Source: Lachnospiraceae bacterium
GTDB taxonomy: Bacteria > Bacillota > Clostridia > Lachnospirales > Lachnospiraceae
Direction of reading: 5' to 3'
DNA: 64,000 nucleotides
Assembly: GCA_018384375.1 (NCBI GenBank)
Contig: JAHAYJ010000093.1
Coordinates: 30,496-94,495, forward strand
Shown in pieces: positions 45,612 to 54,637 of this stretch. The notes beneath the pieces are model-generated. The model saw only the letters and a program-made list of their open reading frames with translations, made no database searches and was not told where the DNA came from. The number at the start of each line of letters is the position of its first letter. Positions within the stretch are counted from its first letter, which is position 1. The translations under genes and the position numbers were made by a program.

Positions 45612-47048
45612 TTAATATTTAACTTCAACACCAAGCTCATCCTGTGCTGCATTCCAAGCTGCTGTCCAGTCAGCCATAATTTCATCATAGGTCTTGGAGC
45701 CTGTAGCTGCTGCTTCTACGATTGCCTGAACCTTAGCGTCACCACCTGCATTGAAGGAAAGTTCGCTTTCAGCGTTCATTTCATTCATCAGATCCTCTTC
45801 GCCCTCTAATGCTGCTGCATTGCTAACGATGTTAACACCTTCAAATGTGAAGGAAGTAGGAGCTGTCTTGGAGATAGGATATCCGCCTTCGAAATCACAC
45901 CATCCGGACTCTTCAACCATCCACTTAATGAATACCATAGCTGCTGCCTTGTTATCATCAGAGGAGTTTACGTTGATTGCATAAGCGTAGTCAGGAGCTG
46001 CTGTTGCATACTGCTGTCCATTAACAGTGATCGGGAAAGGCATATATCCGATATCATCCGGATTGTCACCAGCTGCCTTCATCTGAGCAACTGCCCATGA
46101 GCCGAGTACCATACATCCGATCTCACCTCTGTTGATCATGCCCTTGCAGCCTTCCCAGTCAGTTGTTGTATAGTCATCTTCAATCAGGCCATTAGCAACT
46201 GCATCATAAAGGATCTTGTAAAGAGCATATGCTCCGGTACCGTCGCCGTTATCCTTGAAAGGTTCTGCTGTGTGAACAAACTTCTGGTTTAACCATGTGT
46301 CATCACCGGTTGTGATTGCGCCAAGGAATGCATCCCACTGACCGCCCATTGTCCAGCCAGCTGCATAGTTGGTATACAGAGGAATAGCATCTGTATTGTC
46401 CTTGATAGCCTGAAGAGCTGCAATCAGTTCATCGGGAGTCTTAGGAAGCTCTGTAACGCCTGCTGCCTCAAATACAGCCTTGTTGTAAAGAAGTCCCTGT
46501 GCATTTCCCATGTAACCAATACCATAGCAAATACCTTCAGATGCCTGTTCATTTGCAAAGTTGATGTATTGATCCATCTCCTCTACTGTTCCGAAAGGAA
46601 CAAAGTATGTGGAAAGCTGTGCCTTGTCAACTGCAGGAATGAACATGATGTCACCCCAGTCACCTGTGGAAAGACGAAGCAGTGAATCTTCCTGATAATC
46701 TGTAACACCTTCAGTTTCAACTGTAATGTTAGGATATACCTTGTTGAATTCTGCAATCATCTTTGCAATTGTACCGTCTTCCTCACGGTCTGTCTTGTGG
46801 TGAATCCACTTAATTGTAGTTGTAATGTCTGTGTAGCTTTCACCAAGCTTAATGGAACCGTAGGTCAACTCATCAGATTCCTCAGCCTCTGTTTCAGCAG
46901 GTGCTTCTGCTTCTGTTTCAGCAGGTGCTGCTTCTTCTGTCTTTGTTTCTGTTTCAGCAGGTGCTTCTTCTGTTGCACCGCCACATGCAACCAATGATAA
47001 TGTCATTGCTGCTGCAAGTGTGAGAGCTAAAACTTTTTTCAGTTTCAT
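45612..47048 (-). CDS. Extracellular oligosaccharide-binding lipoprotein
   Basis: A 478-residue solute-binding protein for the ABC transporter. The lipobox is SLVACGG (Cys about residue 22). A Thr/Glu/Ala/Pro-rich acidic linker (ETETKTEEAAPAETEAEAPA) holds it off the membrane. The mature domain is type I, with DWGDIMFIPAV, GIGYMGNAQGLLYNKAVFEAAG and EIGCMVLGSWAVAQM. By analogy it binds manno-oligosaccharides, including galactosylated or acetylated ones. First gene of the main operon, preceded by an AT-rich regulatory spacer shared with the divergent AraC gene. Confidence 0.9.
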   Translation of the reverse strand: MKLKKVLALTLAAAMTLSLVACGGATEEAPAETETKTEEAAPAETEAEAPAETEAEESDELTYGSIKLGESYTDITTTIKWIHHKTDREEDGTIAKMIAEFNKVYPNITVETEGVTDYQEDSLLRLSTGDWGDIMFIPAVDKAQLSTYFVPFGTVEEMDQYINFANEQASEGICYGIGYMGNAQGLLYNKAVFEAAGVTELPKTPDELIAALQAIKDNTDAIPLYTNYAAGWTMGGQWDAFLGAITTGDDTWLNQKFVHTAEPFKDNGDGTGAYALYKILYDAVANGLIEDDYTTTDWEGCKGMINRGEIGCMVLGSWAVAQMKAAGDNPDDIGYMPFPITVNGQQYATAAPDYAYAINVNSSDDNKAAAMVFIKWMVEESGWCDFEGGYPISKTAPTSFTFEGVNIVSNAAALEGEEDLMNEMNAESELSFNAGGDAKVQAIVEAAATGSKTYDEIMADWTAAWNAAQDELGVEVKY

Positions 47049-47428
47049 AATAACTTATCCTCCTTCTTGTTGTCCGCTTTTATTAAGTTGCGGTTCATTA
47101 CTTGTGTAACTTAATTTTAATTATATTTACTTTATTTTTTTAATCATCACTCAAAATTGCTTTTAATATATTATTATTGTTATTTTGGGATATTTCTTCT
47201 TTTTTAACAATTTTTGAGCATGTTAATTATGCATTTTGCACATAACAAATTCTCGATAAAATTCTTTTTCCAACCTTTAATTCAATTAATTAAGCTAATT
47301 TTAGCTTAATTGAATTTATTAATTTAGCTAAAGTCTTTTCTCAATTTGTATTATCAGCCAAAACATACTATAATTAGTATATAGATTTAACCCAGCCAAC
47401 AATATTTATACATGGAAAGGATTGGTAA
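47049..47428. promoter_or_regulatory. Divergent regulatory spacer, binding protein / AraC
   Basis: A very AT-rich 380-bp spacer. An 11-bp inverted repeat AATTAAGCTAA / TTAGCTTAATT (47288-47298 and 47301-47311) is a candidate operator, with a partial echo TTTAGCTAAA at about 47322-47331. A TATAAT on the minus strand (47125-47120) is a possible -10 for the transporter operon, but no good -35 goes with it. No gene is visible. Confidence 0.55.
47346..47374 (+). promoter_or_regulatory. Promoter of the AraC gene
   Basis: TTGTAT (47346-47351) and TATAAT (47369-47374) with 17-bp spacing, about 55 bp before the ATG at 47429. Confidence 0.7.
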
Positions 47429-48325
47429 ATGAATTTATTATCTTCTTTTAAAGGTGCTCTTATTTCTCCCCCAAAAATTCCTTCCACAAAAAAGGCCGAG
47501 GATTTTCTGGGACAGGTTTATTTGGGCTCAGACGCAGAATCTTCTCCTCTTTTCCGGCTCCTTGCCGGTGGAAATCTGCATATATCCTCTCCCTGGTCCT
47601 TTGATATTCGTTCCATAGATTGTTTTCTTCTTTTATATACGAAAAAAGGCTGTGGAAAACTGCTCCTGAACAGCCAGGTATATTCATTGAATGCAGATAC
47701 TCTGTTGCTTCTGGATTGCGGACAGCGTTTTCGAATCGATATTGCTATTGCCCCCTGGGAGTATCAGATTGCATTTATAAGCAGTGATTCTCTTCCCTAT
47801 TACAGACAGCTTTTTCCTAAAGAACGTTATTCGCTCATACCGGCTTCTTCTTATTCCGAAATGTCCATGTGTATGGAAAAGCTCGCAGTACTTACTCCGG
47901 GAAATTCCACAGCCAGAAAGCTTATGATCTCCTCCCTGATTAATCAGATTGTTTCAGGATGCCTTACAGCTGTTTTGATGGAAACAGCTGCAGACTGCCG
48001 GATTCCTTCCTACCTCGAAGACATACGTTCTCTTTTTGATAATGATTTTCAGGAAATCTACACTCTGGATGGATTGGAAAAGCGATTCGGCATCAGCAAA
48101 TACCGCCTGTGCCGGGAATTCAGTTCTTTCTTTCATGTATCTCCCCTGCAGTATCTGAACCGCAGAAGAATTGATGTTGCAAAGCATCTCTTGTGTACCA
48201 CCAAATATCGGATTCATGAAATTGGCAGCATGGTCGGAATCGATAACACCAATCACTTTATCACTCTCTTCAAAAAATATACTGATACCACCCCCCTTGA
48301 ATACAGACAGCGGATGACCTTTTAG
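47429..48325 (+). CDS. AraC-family transcriptional regulator
   Basis: A 298-residue regulator. The C-terminal double HTH reads LDGLEKRFGISKYRLCREFSSFFHVSPLQYLNRRRIDVAKHLL then IGSMVGIDNTNHFITLFKKYTDTTPLEYRQR. The N-terminal ~150 residues are a cupin-like effector domain. Divergent from the transporter operon, so likely its activator in response to mannan oligosaccharides. Its stop lies within the terminator stem. Confidence 0.9.
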   Translation: MNLLSSFKGALISPPKIPSTKKAEDFLGQVYLGSDAESSPLFRLLAGGNLHISSPWSFDIRSIDCFLLLYTKKGCGKLLLNSQVYSLNADTLLLLDCGQRFRIDIAIAPWEYQIAFISSDSLPYYRQLFPKERYSLIPASSYSEMSMCMEKLAVLTPGNSTARKLMISSLINQIVSGCLTAVLMETAADCRIPSYLEDIRSLFDNDFQEIYTLDGLEKRFGISKYRLCREFSSFFHVSPLQYLNRRRIDVAKHLLCTTKYRIHEIGSMVGIDNTNHFITLFKKYTDTTPLEYRQRMTF

Positions 48326-48341
48326 CCATCCGCTGTTTTTT
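48307..48341 (+). terminator. Terminator of the AraC gene
   Basis: A 10-bp stem (48307-48316 with 48327-48336) followed by six T (48336-48341). The AraC stop codon falls in the loop. Confidence 0.85.
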
Positions 48342-49368
48342 AACCTATCTTTTTAACGCTTTCCTTTAATACCATATGTCCTTCCACAATGGTAATTCCC
48401 TGTTTATAATGTTCTCCCGTCATTTTTTTCAGGAGATTATTCAATGTTTTCCTCGCCATTTCTTTAATATCCACCTCATAGGTGGTGATTCCCAGATTGC
48501 AGACACCCGGATACAGGTAATTATCAAACCCTATGACTGAAATATCTTCCGGGACACGATAACCCTTTTTTTCAAGCTCCGTTACAAGCATTCCCGCTGT
48601 CAGATCGCAATTGCAGGCAAATGCCGTAGGCATTTCCTCCGGAAGATGAAATTCAAAATCCATGATCTTTCCCTGATCTCCTGTATCCATATCTCTGTCT
48701 TCTATGATCCAATCCTCCCGAACCGCAATTCCATGTTCCAGCAGTGACTTACAATAGCCAAAGTATCTGTCCGTGATACTGTTTGAATAAAGAAGTGAAC
48801 CAACATAGGCAATTTGTGTATGTCCCATATCAAACAGATAATTGGTAAGCTTATACATCCCATAGAAATTATCTGTCACTACCGAATCACATTCATGTCT
48901 TCTGTCATAAAAATCCAGACATACCAAGGGTACCTTGCAATACTGCTCAATCGCAGACAGATAAGCTTCCTTCAGAAGGCCGATGATAATTAATCCATCC
49001 ACCTTATTCTCCTGCAGAAGCTTTGGCATTTCCACATTCTGTTCATTATCCTGGCTGAGGATTTCCAGCATCGTAAAACACTCCTTGGAAACTGCTCTTG
49101 TCGCAACCTCCTGATACATCTGCCAATAAAAGCAGTCGTGTTGATCAAAATATCTGTCTGATATCAAAACACCGATATTGTAACTTTTTCTGGTCTTCAT
49201 AATTTTTGAAGCCGAAGGCGATCTGTATCCCATCTCTTGTGCCAGCTTTTTGATTTTTACACGCATTTCTTCGCTGACACCCTTCTGATCAGACAGTGCT
49301 TTTGACACCGTTACTGTACTTACATTTAAGATAGCTGCAATATCCGCCAGCTTTACCGCTTTGGCCAT
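48340..49368 (-). CDS. LacI-family repressor of the GH36 unit
   Basis: A 342-residue regulator with HTH VKLADIAAILNVSTVTVSKALSDQ and PBP-like effector domain (GVLISDRYF, ISVIGFDNYLYPGVCNLGITTYEVD). It is the third gene after two alpha-galactosidases (20 bp gap), facing the AraC gene. Probably controls its own operon at the repeated site at 53828-53860 and perhaps the transporter operon. The ligand is unknown. Confidence 0.9.
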   Translation of the reverse strand: MAKAVKLADIAAILNVSTVTVSKALSDQKGVSEEMRVKIKKLAQEMGYRSPSASKIMKTRKSYNIGVLISDRYFDQHDCFYWQMYQEVATRAVSKECFTMLEILSQDNEQNVEMPKLLQENKVDGLIIIGLLKEAYLSAIEQYCKVPLVCLDFYDRRHECDSVVTDNFYGMYKLTNYLFDMGHTQIAYVGSLLYSNSITDRYFGYCKSLLEHGIAVREDWIIEDRDMDTGDQGKIMDFEFHLPEEMPTAFACNCDLTAGMLVTELEKKGYRVPEDISVIGFDNYLYPGVCNLGITTYEVDIKEMARKTLNNLLKKMTGEHYKQGITIVEGHMVLKESVKKIG

Positions 49369-49388
49369 TTTTCCCCTCCGTTGTATTT

Positions 49389-51533
49389 TTACTTATCGCT
49401 ATTTTTCTCAATTTCAAACATTCTCGCCATAACCGGCTGCCTGAACTTCACTGCAAGAACAGCCCGTTTCTCATCAAACTCCCAGTCGCAATTCTCCCGC
49501 ATGCTTTGTTTTGGATATGTAAGCTTTATCCGCCCGCATGCCCCATCACTCCAGATATCGTCAAGAGGGATCTGCATTCTGTCATCCCCTCCCCGTCTCC
49601 AGACAGCTAAATAAGCTTTATTCTCTGTTTTCAATGCAAATGCAAGCCACTGATCCAGATTATCCGCATAACCGATTGGCCAGACAGGCATTGCTTTCTT
49701 AATGTTCTGACGAATGGATTTGTAATAATCAATCCCTTCCTTAACCAGCGCTTTTCTCGTACCAGAAAGCTCTGCCAGATGTCCGCTCTGATGGATGCGC
49801 AAGAGAAGCGTATTCACCATGTTGAAAATAGTCTCCTCCTCGTCACCGTCTCTTTGAGGATAAGACCAGACCGCTGCCTGCTCAGGTGTAATACCCGCCA
49901 CTGCATTGGCTGAAATGGTAGCATAATTTTTGTAATCCTCCTGATCAGAGGTTGACTGAATGCTGTATCGTGACAGCATCGCATAGTCCGTCCGAAGTCC
50001 GCCGCTAGAGCAATTTTCAATAACAAGATCGGGATATTTTTCAAAGATACCGTCAAGCCACCTTAAGTAGGCGCGCTCGTGCTCCAGCATTCCCTGCCCG
50101 ACACTGTCTGCATAAAGCTCCGTGCCGATACCCGGCTCAATATTGTAATCCATTTTAATATAGCCAACACCATATTCATTTACCACCCGGTCAACCACTT
50201 CATTGACATGCTCAAGCACTGCAGGATTACGGAAGTCAAGCTGATATCTGCTTCTGTCAAATACTCTTTTCCCGTGGCGAACAAAAAACCAGTCATCCGG
50301 TGCCTTCTTTGCCTTTTCACAATTGATTCCCATTACCTCAAGTTCAAGCCATACTCCGGGAATCATCCCTTTAGAGCGGATGTAATCAGTTACCTCCTTC
50401 ACTCCTCCGGGAAAACGTTCTCTGCATTCCTGCCATTCTCCTACACTGTCCCACCATTCTCCGGGTGCATACCAGCCGGCATCAATCACATAATATTCAC
50501 ACCCCATTTCAGCCGCTGCATCAATCAATGGAATTTCTTTTTCCGTGGTAGGATCACCAAACAGACAGTTCATATAATCATTAAAAATAACCGGAAGCTT
50601 CTCATTATCCTCATTATTTCTTCTGATTCTTCTTCTGTAAGCTGTCAGCTGTCCCATCGCCCTGTCAAAATCAGCTTCCGACACACCAACTGCCACAGGA
50701 ATCGAAGTAAAGGTCTCCCCCGGCTTTAAAATTTTATACCAATGAGACTGCACCTCGGTCGGCCCGCTAAGTGCAAGATAAAAGTGGTTATTCTGGTCTC
50801 CGATCTCCGCATGCCAGGAGCCATTATGCTCTATCTGCCAGTAAAGAGCTGTATTTCCGGCAGTGTTTTCCAAGTATCCCATAGGAAGATATTCCTTGGT
50901 TGACCAGTTTCCTGTATTGGTAAGCTCGATTGTCTTAGACGTTCTCTGATATACAGTGGGCTGTGTCTGTGCCATTCCAAGCTCCGGGAATGTATATGTA
51001 TGGAAACTCATTTCCTTCTGCCATCCATGATGTGCAAAAGTAAGCTTCATTTTATCATCAGAGCTTCCTTCCCCCTCCTTCTCAATTCCAAGGTAGTAAA
51101 AGGAAGAAATGTATTCCAGAGTCTGATCGTGATCGCCCACATTCGTCACTTCGTTATACATTTTGACTGTTGAAGTTCCGGTATAGAACTGTAAATACGA
51201 AACAACCCTGGCTCCGGTGATCTTATCCTCCTGTGTAATGATCAGCTTCCTTCCAATTTCGTTTCTTTCATCCTCCATGCCCACATAGGTCAGCAGATAT
51301 CCCGGTGCTGTCACAATATGCTTGTTTCCATGCTTTTCATAGGGTCTGTTGTAACCCGCAAAATTGACCTGAACCAGTTGAAAACCTTCCTTTAAAAATA
51401 ATTCACTTTCATCCGTTTCCTGATAAGGATTGGATGAGAAATGCATCAGCTTCAGCTGTCCTTCCTGCGTTACAGCAAAAACCAGATAAATTCCGTCTTC
51501 TTCTATTTTAATCCACTCTTTGATACCCTTCAC
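49389..51533 (-). CDS. GH36 alpha-galactosidase (short form)
   Basis: A 714-residue retaining glycosidase with N-terminal beta-supersandwich and TIM barrel. The nucleophile Asp is in YIKMDYN, the acid/base Asp in STSDQEDYKNY, with VIDAGWYAPGEWWDSVG and ENCSSGGLRTDY as neighbouring barrel motifs. It diverges from the adjacent paralogue (for example the SSGG form instead of CSGGGARFD), so the pair is unlikely to be redundant. Intracellular. Removes alpha-1,6-galactose from mannan oligosaccharides or acts on raffinose-type sugars. Confidence 0.85.
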   Translation of the reverse strand: MKGIKEWIKIEEDGIYLVFAVTQEGQLKLMHFSSNPYQETDESELFLKEGFQLVQVNFAGYNRPYEKHGNKHIVTAPGYLLTYVGMEDERNEIGRKLIITQEDKITGARVVSYLQFYTGTSTVKMYNEVTNVGDHDQTLEYISSFYYLGIEKEGEGSSDDKMKLTFAHHGWQKEMSFHTYTFPELGMAQTQPTVYQRTSKTIELTNTGNWSTKEYLPMGYLENTAGNTALYWQIEHNGSWHAEIGDQNNHFYLALSGPTEVQSHWYKILKPGETFTSIPVAVGVSEADFDRAMGQLTAYRRRIRRNNEDNEKLPVIFNDYMNCLFGDPTTEKEIPLIDAAAEMGCEYYVIDAGWYAPGEWWDSVGEWQECRERFPGGVKEVTDYIRSKGMIPGVWLELEVMGINCEKAKKAPDDWFFVRHGKRVFDRSRYQLDFRNPAVLEHVNEVVDRVVNEYGVGYIKMDYNIEPGIGTELYADSVGQGMLEHERAYLRWLDGIFEKYPDLVIENCSSGGLRTDYAMLSRYSIQSTSDQEDYKNYATISANAVAGITPEQAAVWSYPQRDGDEEETIFNMVNTLLLRIHQSGHLAELSGTRKALVKEGIDYYKSIRQNIKKAMPVWPIGYADNLDQWLAFALKTENKAYLAVWRRGGDDRMQIPLDDIWSDGACGRIKLTYPKQSMRENCDWEFDEKRAVLAVKFRQPVMARMFEIEKNSDK

Positions 51534-51583
51534 CGTGTCACTCCATCCTGCTGAATTTTTCTAAATCGTTCGTACTGCCTTGC

Positions 51584-53788
51584 TTATGCCTCTACAATAT
51601 GGATCAGACGTCCCTTAAAGTCACCCCACAAATTCTGTACAAGATAACCTGCCTTCATCAGCACATCTCCTGTATAAACACCGTCTTCCCCCTCAATTAC
51701 ATATTTTTTCTCCGGATCAAGGCCTTTAAAGCAAAGCTTTCTGCTGTGATAATTGGCTCTGTTCATTACCTGTACATAAGTATAAAGAGCCTCCTTCTTA
51801 TCCTTGCTGACTACGCCATAGCAATCATAATAATGGTTCTCGCTGTAAGAAGCAATTCTGTAATAATCGCCCTCTCTTACCAGATCATTATATTTATGAT
51901 ACATGGCAACCTGCTCCGGAATCATTTCCCTGTCCTCTGCCGGAATCTTAGTTACATCCAGCTCATATCCGAAGGTGCCGGCAAGAGCCACATAACCTCT
52001 TGTCTCAAACGGAGTCACTCTTCCCACTGTATGATTTGGGCAATCGGATACATGGGCTCCCATTGCGGAAAGAGGATAAATCATTGCTGTTCCTTCCTGA
52101 ATTCTCAGTCTCTCCACAGCGTCCGTATCATCAGAACACCAAATTTGAGGGCTGAAATAAAGCATGCCGGGATCAAATCTTGCTCCTCCGCCGGAACAGT
52201 TCTCAAGAAGCAGATGGGGGAATTCCTCCATCAAACGCCCCTGCAGTTCATACATTCCAAGCACATATCTATGATACAACTCGCCCATTCGGTCTGCAGG
52301 GAGCTTGGCAGAGCCAAGATCTGTAAGCTGTCTGTTCATATCCCATTTTACATATTCAATATTAGCGCTGCGGAGAATTCCGGCAACACTTTCATAGGTA
52401 TAATCAAGAACGTCTCTGCGGCTCAGGTCAAGAACATACTGGTTCCTGGACCGTGTCGCCACCCTTCCCGGAATTGCGATTGCCCAGTCCGGATGTGCTC
52501 TGTAAAGCTCTGAATCCGGAGAGATCATTTCCGGTTCAAACCAGATGCCGAATTTCATTCCCAGTTTATTCACTTCATCCACCAGGTATTTCAGTCCGCC
52601 CGGAAGCTTTTCTTCATTCACGATCCAGTCACCCAGGGCACGATTATCATCAAAACGATTGCCAAACCACCCGTCATCCATAACCAGCATTTCAATGCCA
52701 AGCTCGGATGCCTGTTTTGCAATGGCAATCAGTTTTTCCGTATTAAAATCAAAGTAGGTTGCTTCCCAGTTATTGATCAGAATCGGGCGCTTTTTATTCC
52801 TGTATTCCCCTCTGATCAGGTGGTTTCTGTAAAAATCATGGAAAGTACGTGTCATCTTTCCAAGTCCTTCACCGGAGTAAACCATAACAACCTCGGGTGC
52901 CTGGAATTCCTCTCCAGGCTCAAGTTTCCACTTAAAACCGTCAGGATGAATCCCCATCACCATCCTGATCTGGTCAAACTGGTCATTTTGTACCATCACC
53001 TTAAAGTTACCGGAATAGACAAAATTCATTGCATAGACTTCCCCATGCTCCTGATCAGTTCCCCTGGTTTTAATCGCCATAAAAGGATGATCCTGATGGC
53101 TGGACTCCCCACGGGTAGACTCGACGCTGAGTTTTCCATGACTTACCGGAACACTCTGGATCTGGCGTTCTCTTGCCCAGGAGCCATGAAGAGTAACTGC
53201 CTCAAAGTCCTGATTGTCCATATCAAGGCAGGCACTGTATACCTTCGTCAGATAAAGGGAAGCTTTTCCCGCATTTATCACCTTAACGCTTCTGGTGATC
53301 ACATCTACATCCTCAAATACCGAATAGGAAAGTACCGCCTGAAGCCCTGTAACGGGATCCTCACAGGTAATTTCAAGCGTACTGCACTCCTCCTCCGTTC
53401 CGAAGGAAGCAGGCAGCCCTGTGAGAGATGGTTTCCCGCTCAGGATTTTATGTGACACATAATTCATGGACAAGCCTGTATTTCCTGCTTTTGTTTCAAT
53501 ACTAATGCAATCCTCCCTGTAATCTCCTAAGCCGTGTGCTGGATATTCCATAGGGAAGCTGTCCAGGAAAGACCCCCTGTCTCTATTATTTCTGGATGGT
53601 ACAAATGGATTTTCATTGACACGCAGAATATGCGTAAGATGGTGATCATTTAAGCGGGCACCGTAATAAATATGACTCAAAAACTGTTCTTCATCAACTA
53701 CACCAATTACATAACTGGTGTTCATTGTGTCCAGCTTAAAAACTTTTACGACATCATTTGATAAATTCTCATAACATGCAACTGCCAT
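51584..53788 (-). CDS. GH36 alpha-galactosidase
   Basis: A 734-residue alpha-galactosidase of the classical bacterial GH36 form. Nucleophile Asp in EYVKWDMNR, acid/base Asp in WCSDDTDAVERLRIQEG, and LVMDDGWFGNRFDDN, ENCSGGGARFDPGML, and GIWFEPEMISPDSELY. The start is the ATG at 53788 with GGAGG upstream. First gene of the operon after a strong promoter. In Roseburia-type loci such an enzyme removes galactose side chains before phosphorolysis. Confidence 0.93.
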   Translation of the reverse strand: MAVACYENLSNDVVKVFKLDTMNTSYVIGVVDEEQFLSHIYYGARLNDHHLTHILRVNENPFVPSRNNRDRGSFLDSFPMEYPAHGLGDYREDCISIETKAGNTGLSMNYVSHKILSGKPSLTGLPASFGTEEECSTLEITCEDPVTGLQAVLSYSVFEDVDVITRSVKVINAGKASLYLTKVYSACLDMDNQDFEAVTLHGSWARERQIQSVPVSHGKLSVESTRGESSHQDHPFMAIKTRGTDQEHGEVYAMNFVYSGNFKVMVQNDQFDQIRMVMGIHPDGFKWKLEPGEEFQAPEVVMVYSGEGLGKMTRTFHDFYRNHLIRGEYRNKKRPILINNWEATYFDFNTEKLIAIAKQASELGIEMLVMDDGWFGNRFDDNRALGDWIVNEEKLPGGLKYLVDEVNKLGMKFGIWFEPEMISPDSELYRAHPDWAIAIPGRVATRSRNQYVLDLSRRDVLDYTYESVAGILRSANIEYVKWDMNRQLTDLGSAKLPADRMGELYHRYVLGMYELQGRLMEEFPHLLLENCSGGGARFDPGMLYFSPQIWCSDDTDAVERLRIQEGTAMIYPLSAMGAHVSDCPNHTVGRVTPFETRGYVALAGTFGYELDVTKIPAEDREMIPEQVAMYHKYNDLVREGDYYRIASYSENHYYDCYGVVSKDKKEALYTYVQVMNRANYHSRKLCFKGLDPEKKYVIEGEDGVYTGDVLMKAGYLVQNLWGDFKGRLIHIVEA

Positions 53789-53827
53789 TTCAGACCTCCG
53801 AATTTGTTTTTTAGTGTTCAATAGGCT

Positions 53828-53887
53828 TAATTTACTTAAAAAAAGTGTAATTAACTTAAATTATAAATTAATTTTATTTAATGTCAA
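53828..53887 (-). promoter_or_regulatory. Promoter and tandem operator-like repeats of the GH36 operon
   Basis: TTGACA (53887-53882) and TATAAT (53865-53860) with 16-bp spacing. Two 13-bp repeats, TAATTAACTTAAA (53848-53860) and TAATTTACTTAAA (53828-53840), lie in the same direction and exactly 20 bp (two helical turns) apart at the transcription start. Confidence 0.7.
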
Positions 53888-53944
53888 CTAAATAGAACAA
53901 ATCCGAAGACCGAATAGTTCACAAAATTTTCACAATATTTTTGT

Positions 53945-54583
53945 CTATTTATTTATATCTGTATTCAGAAAAGCAAAGGGATTTTCTTTTCCCATCTGCA
54001 GGAATATCGTCAGAAGAAACGCTGCCCGCAAAGAAAGTCTTTCCTCCTGTAAAATCCTAATCGCTTCCTTCTTGTCTACAATAAGAACTTCAATACTTTC
54101 CGTGTCCTCCTGAAATTGTTTCGTAATTTCTCCTTCGGCAAATCCGAAGACCACAGTACTGGTTTCATCTGTCATTCCGGCACCAAGATAAAACGGACGC
54201 CGGAATCCGGAACTCCCACCTTCATAGGGAACAAAATCCATTCCGGTTTCCTCTCTCATTTCCCTTACTGCCGCCTGCTGCGCAGTTTCACCTTCATCGA
54301 TCAGCCCCGCCGGGAGCTCATATATCCAGGCGTTAACAGGATATCTGTATTGCCTGATCATCACAATCTTGTCGGGCTCCTTCCTCACCACCGGATAAAT
54401 CACAATTCCGTTTGAAGACTGCTTCCCTGTCAGAAGTGGCAGCATCTCCATCCTATTTCTGGATGCAAAATAATAATGAAATGGCTTTCCGCTGTTTGTC
54501 AGGGCATCCATCTCATATAAATTTAAAAACTGATTATCTGTCAATTTGCGGATGTCTGTGTATTTTTTTGTTTTCTTGTCCAA
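53945..54583 (-). CDS. Nudix hydrolase, ADP-ribose pyrophosphatase-like
   Basis: A 212-residue Nudix enzyme. The Nudix box GX5EX7REUXEEXGU is met by GLIDEGETAQQAAVREMREETGM, with the upstream IRQYRYPVNAWIYELPAG typical of ADP-ribose pyrophosphatases. It removes nucleoside diphosphate derivatives. It lies between the GH36 promoter and the CNB-protein gene and begins 54 bp after that gene stops, without an obvious terminator. It is probably unrelated to sugar use. Confidence 0.9.
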   Translation of the reverse strand: MDKKTKKYTDIRKLTDNQFLNLYEMDALTNSGKPFHYYFASRNRMEMLPLLTGKQSSNGIVIYPVVRKEPDKIVMIRQYRYPVNAWIYELPAGLIDEGETAQQAAVREMREETGMDFVPYEGGSSGFRRPFYLGAGMTDETSTVVFGFAEGEITKQFQEDTESIEVLIVDKKEAIRILQEERLSLRAAFLLTIFLQMGKENPFAFLNTDINK

Positions 54584-54637
54584 TTCCGGTCACCCCTGTT
54601 TTCATAAACAGGAAGGCAAATGCCTTCCTGCTTTCTT

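Noticed and set aside
46797..46997. Cys/Phe-rich open frame on the plus strand
   Set aside because: Its repetitive CFSRC pattern is only the antisense of the Thr/Glu/Ala linker of the binding lipoprotein.
53815..53829. 15-base string TGTTCAATAGGCTTA repeated exactly at 63935-63949
   Set aside because: In 64 kb on both strands a few 15-base matches are expected by chance, so the shared string before GH36 and map is not strong evidence. The GGCTTA-GT-TAAGCC palindrome at 63944 is short too.
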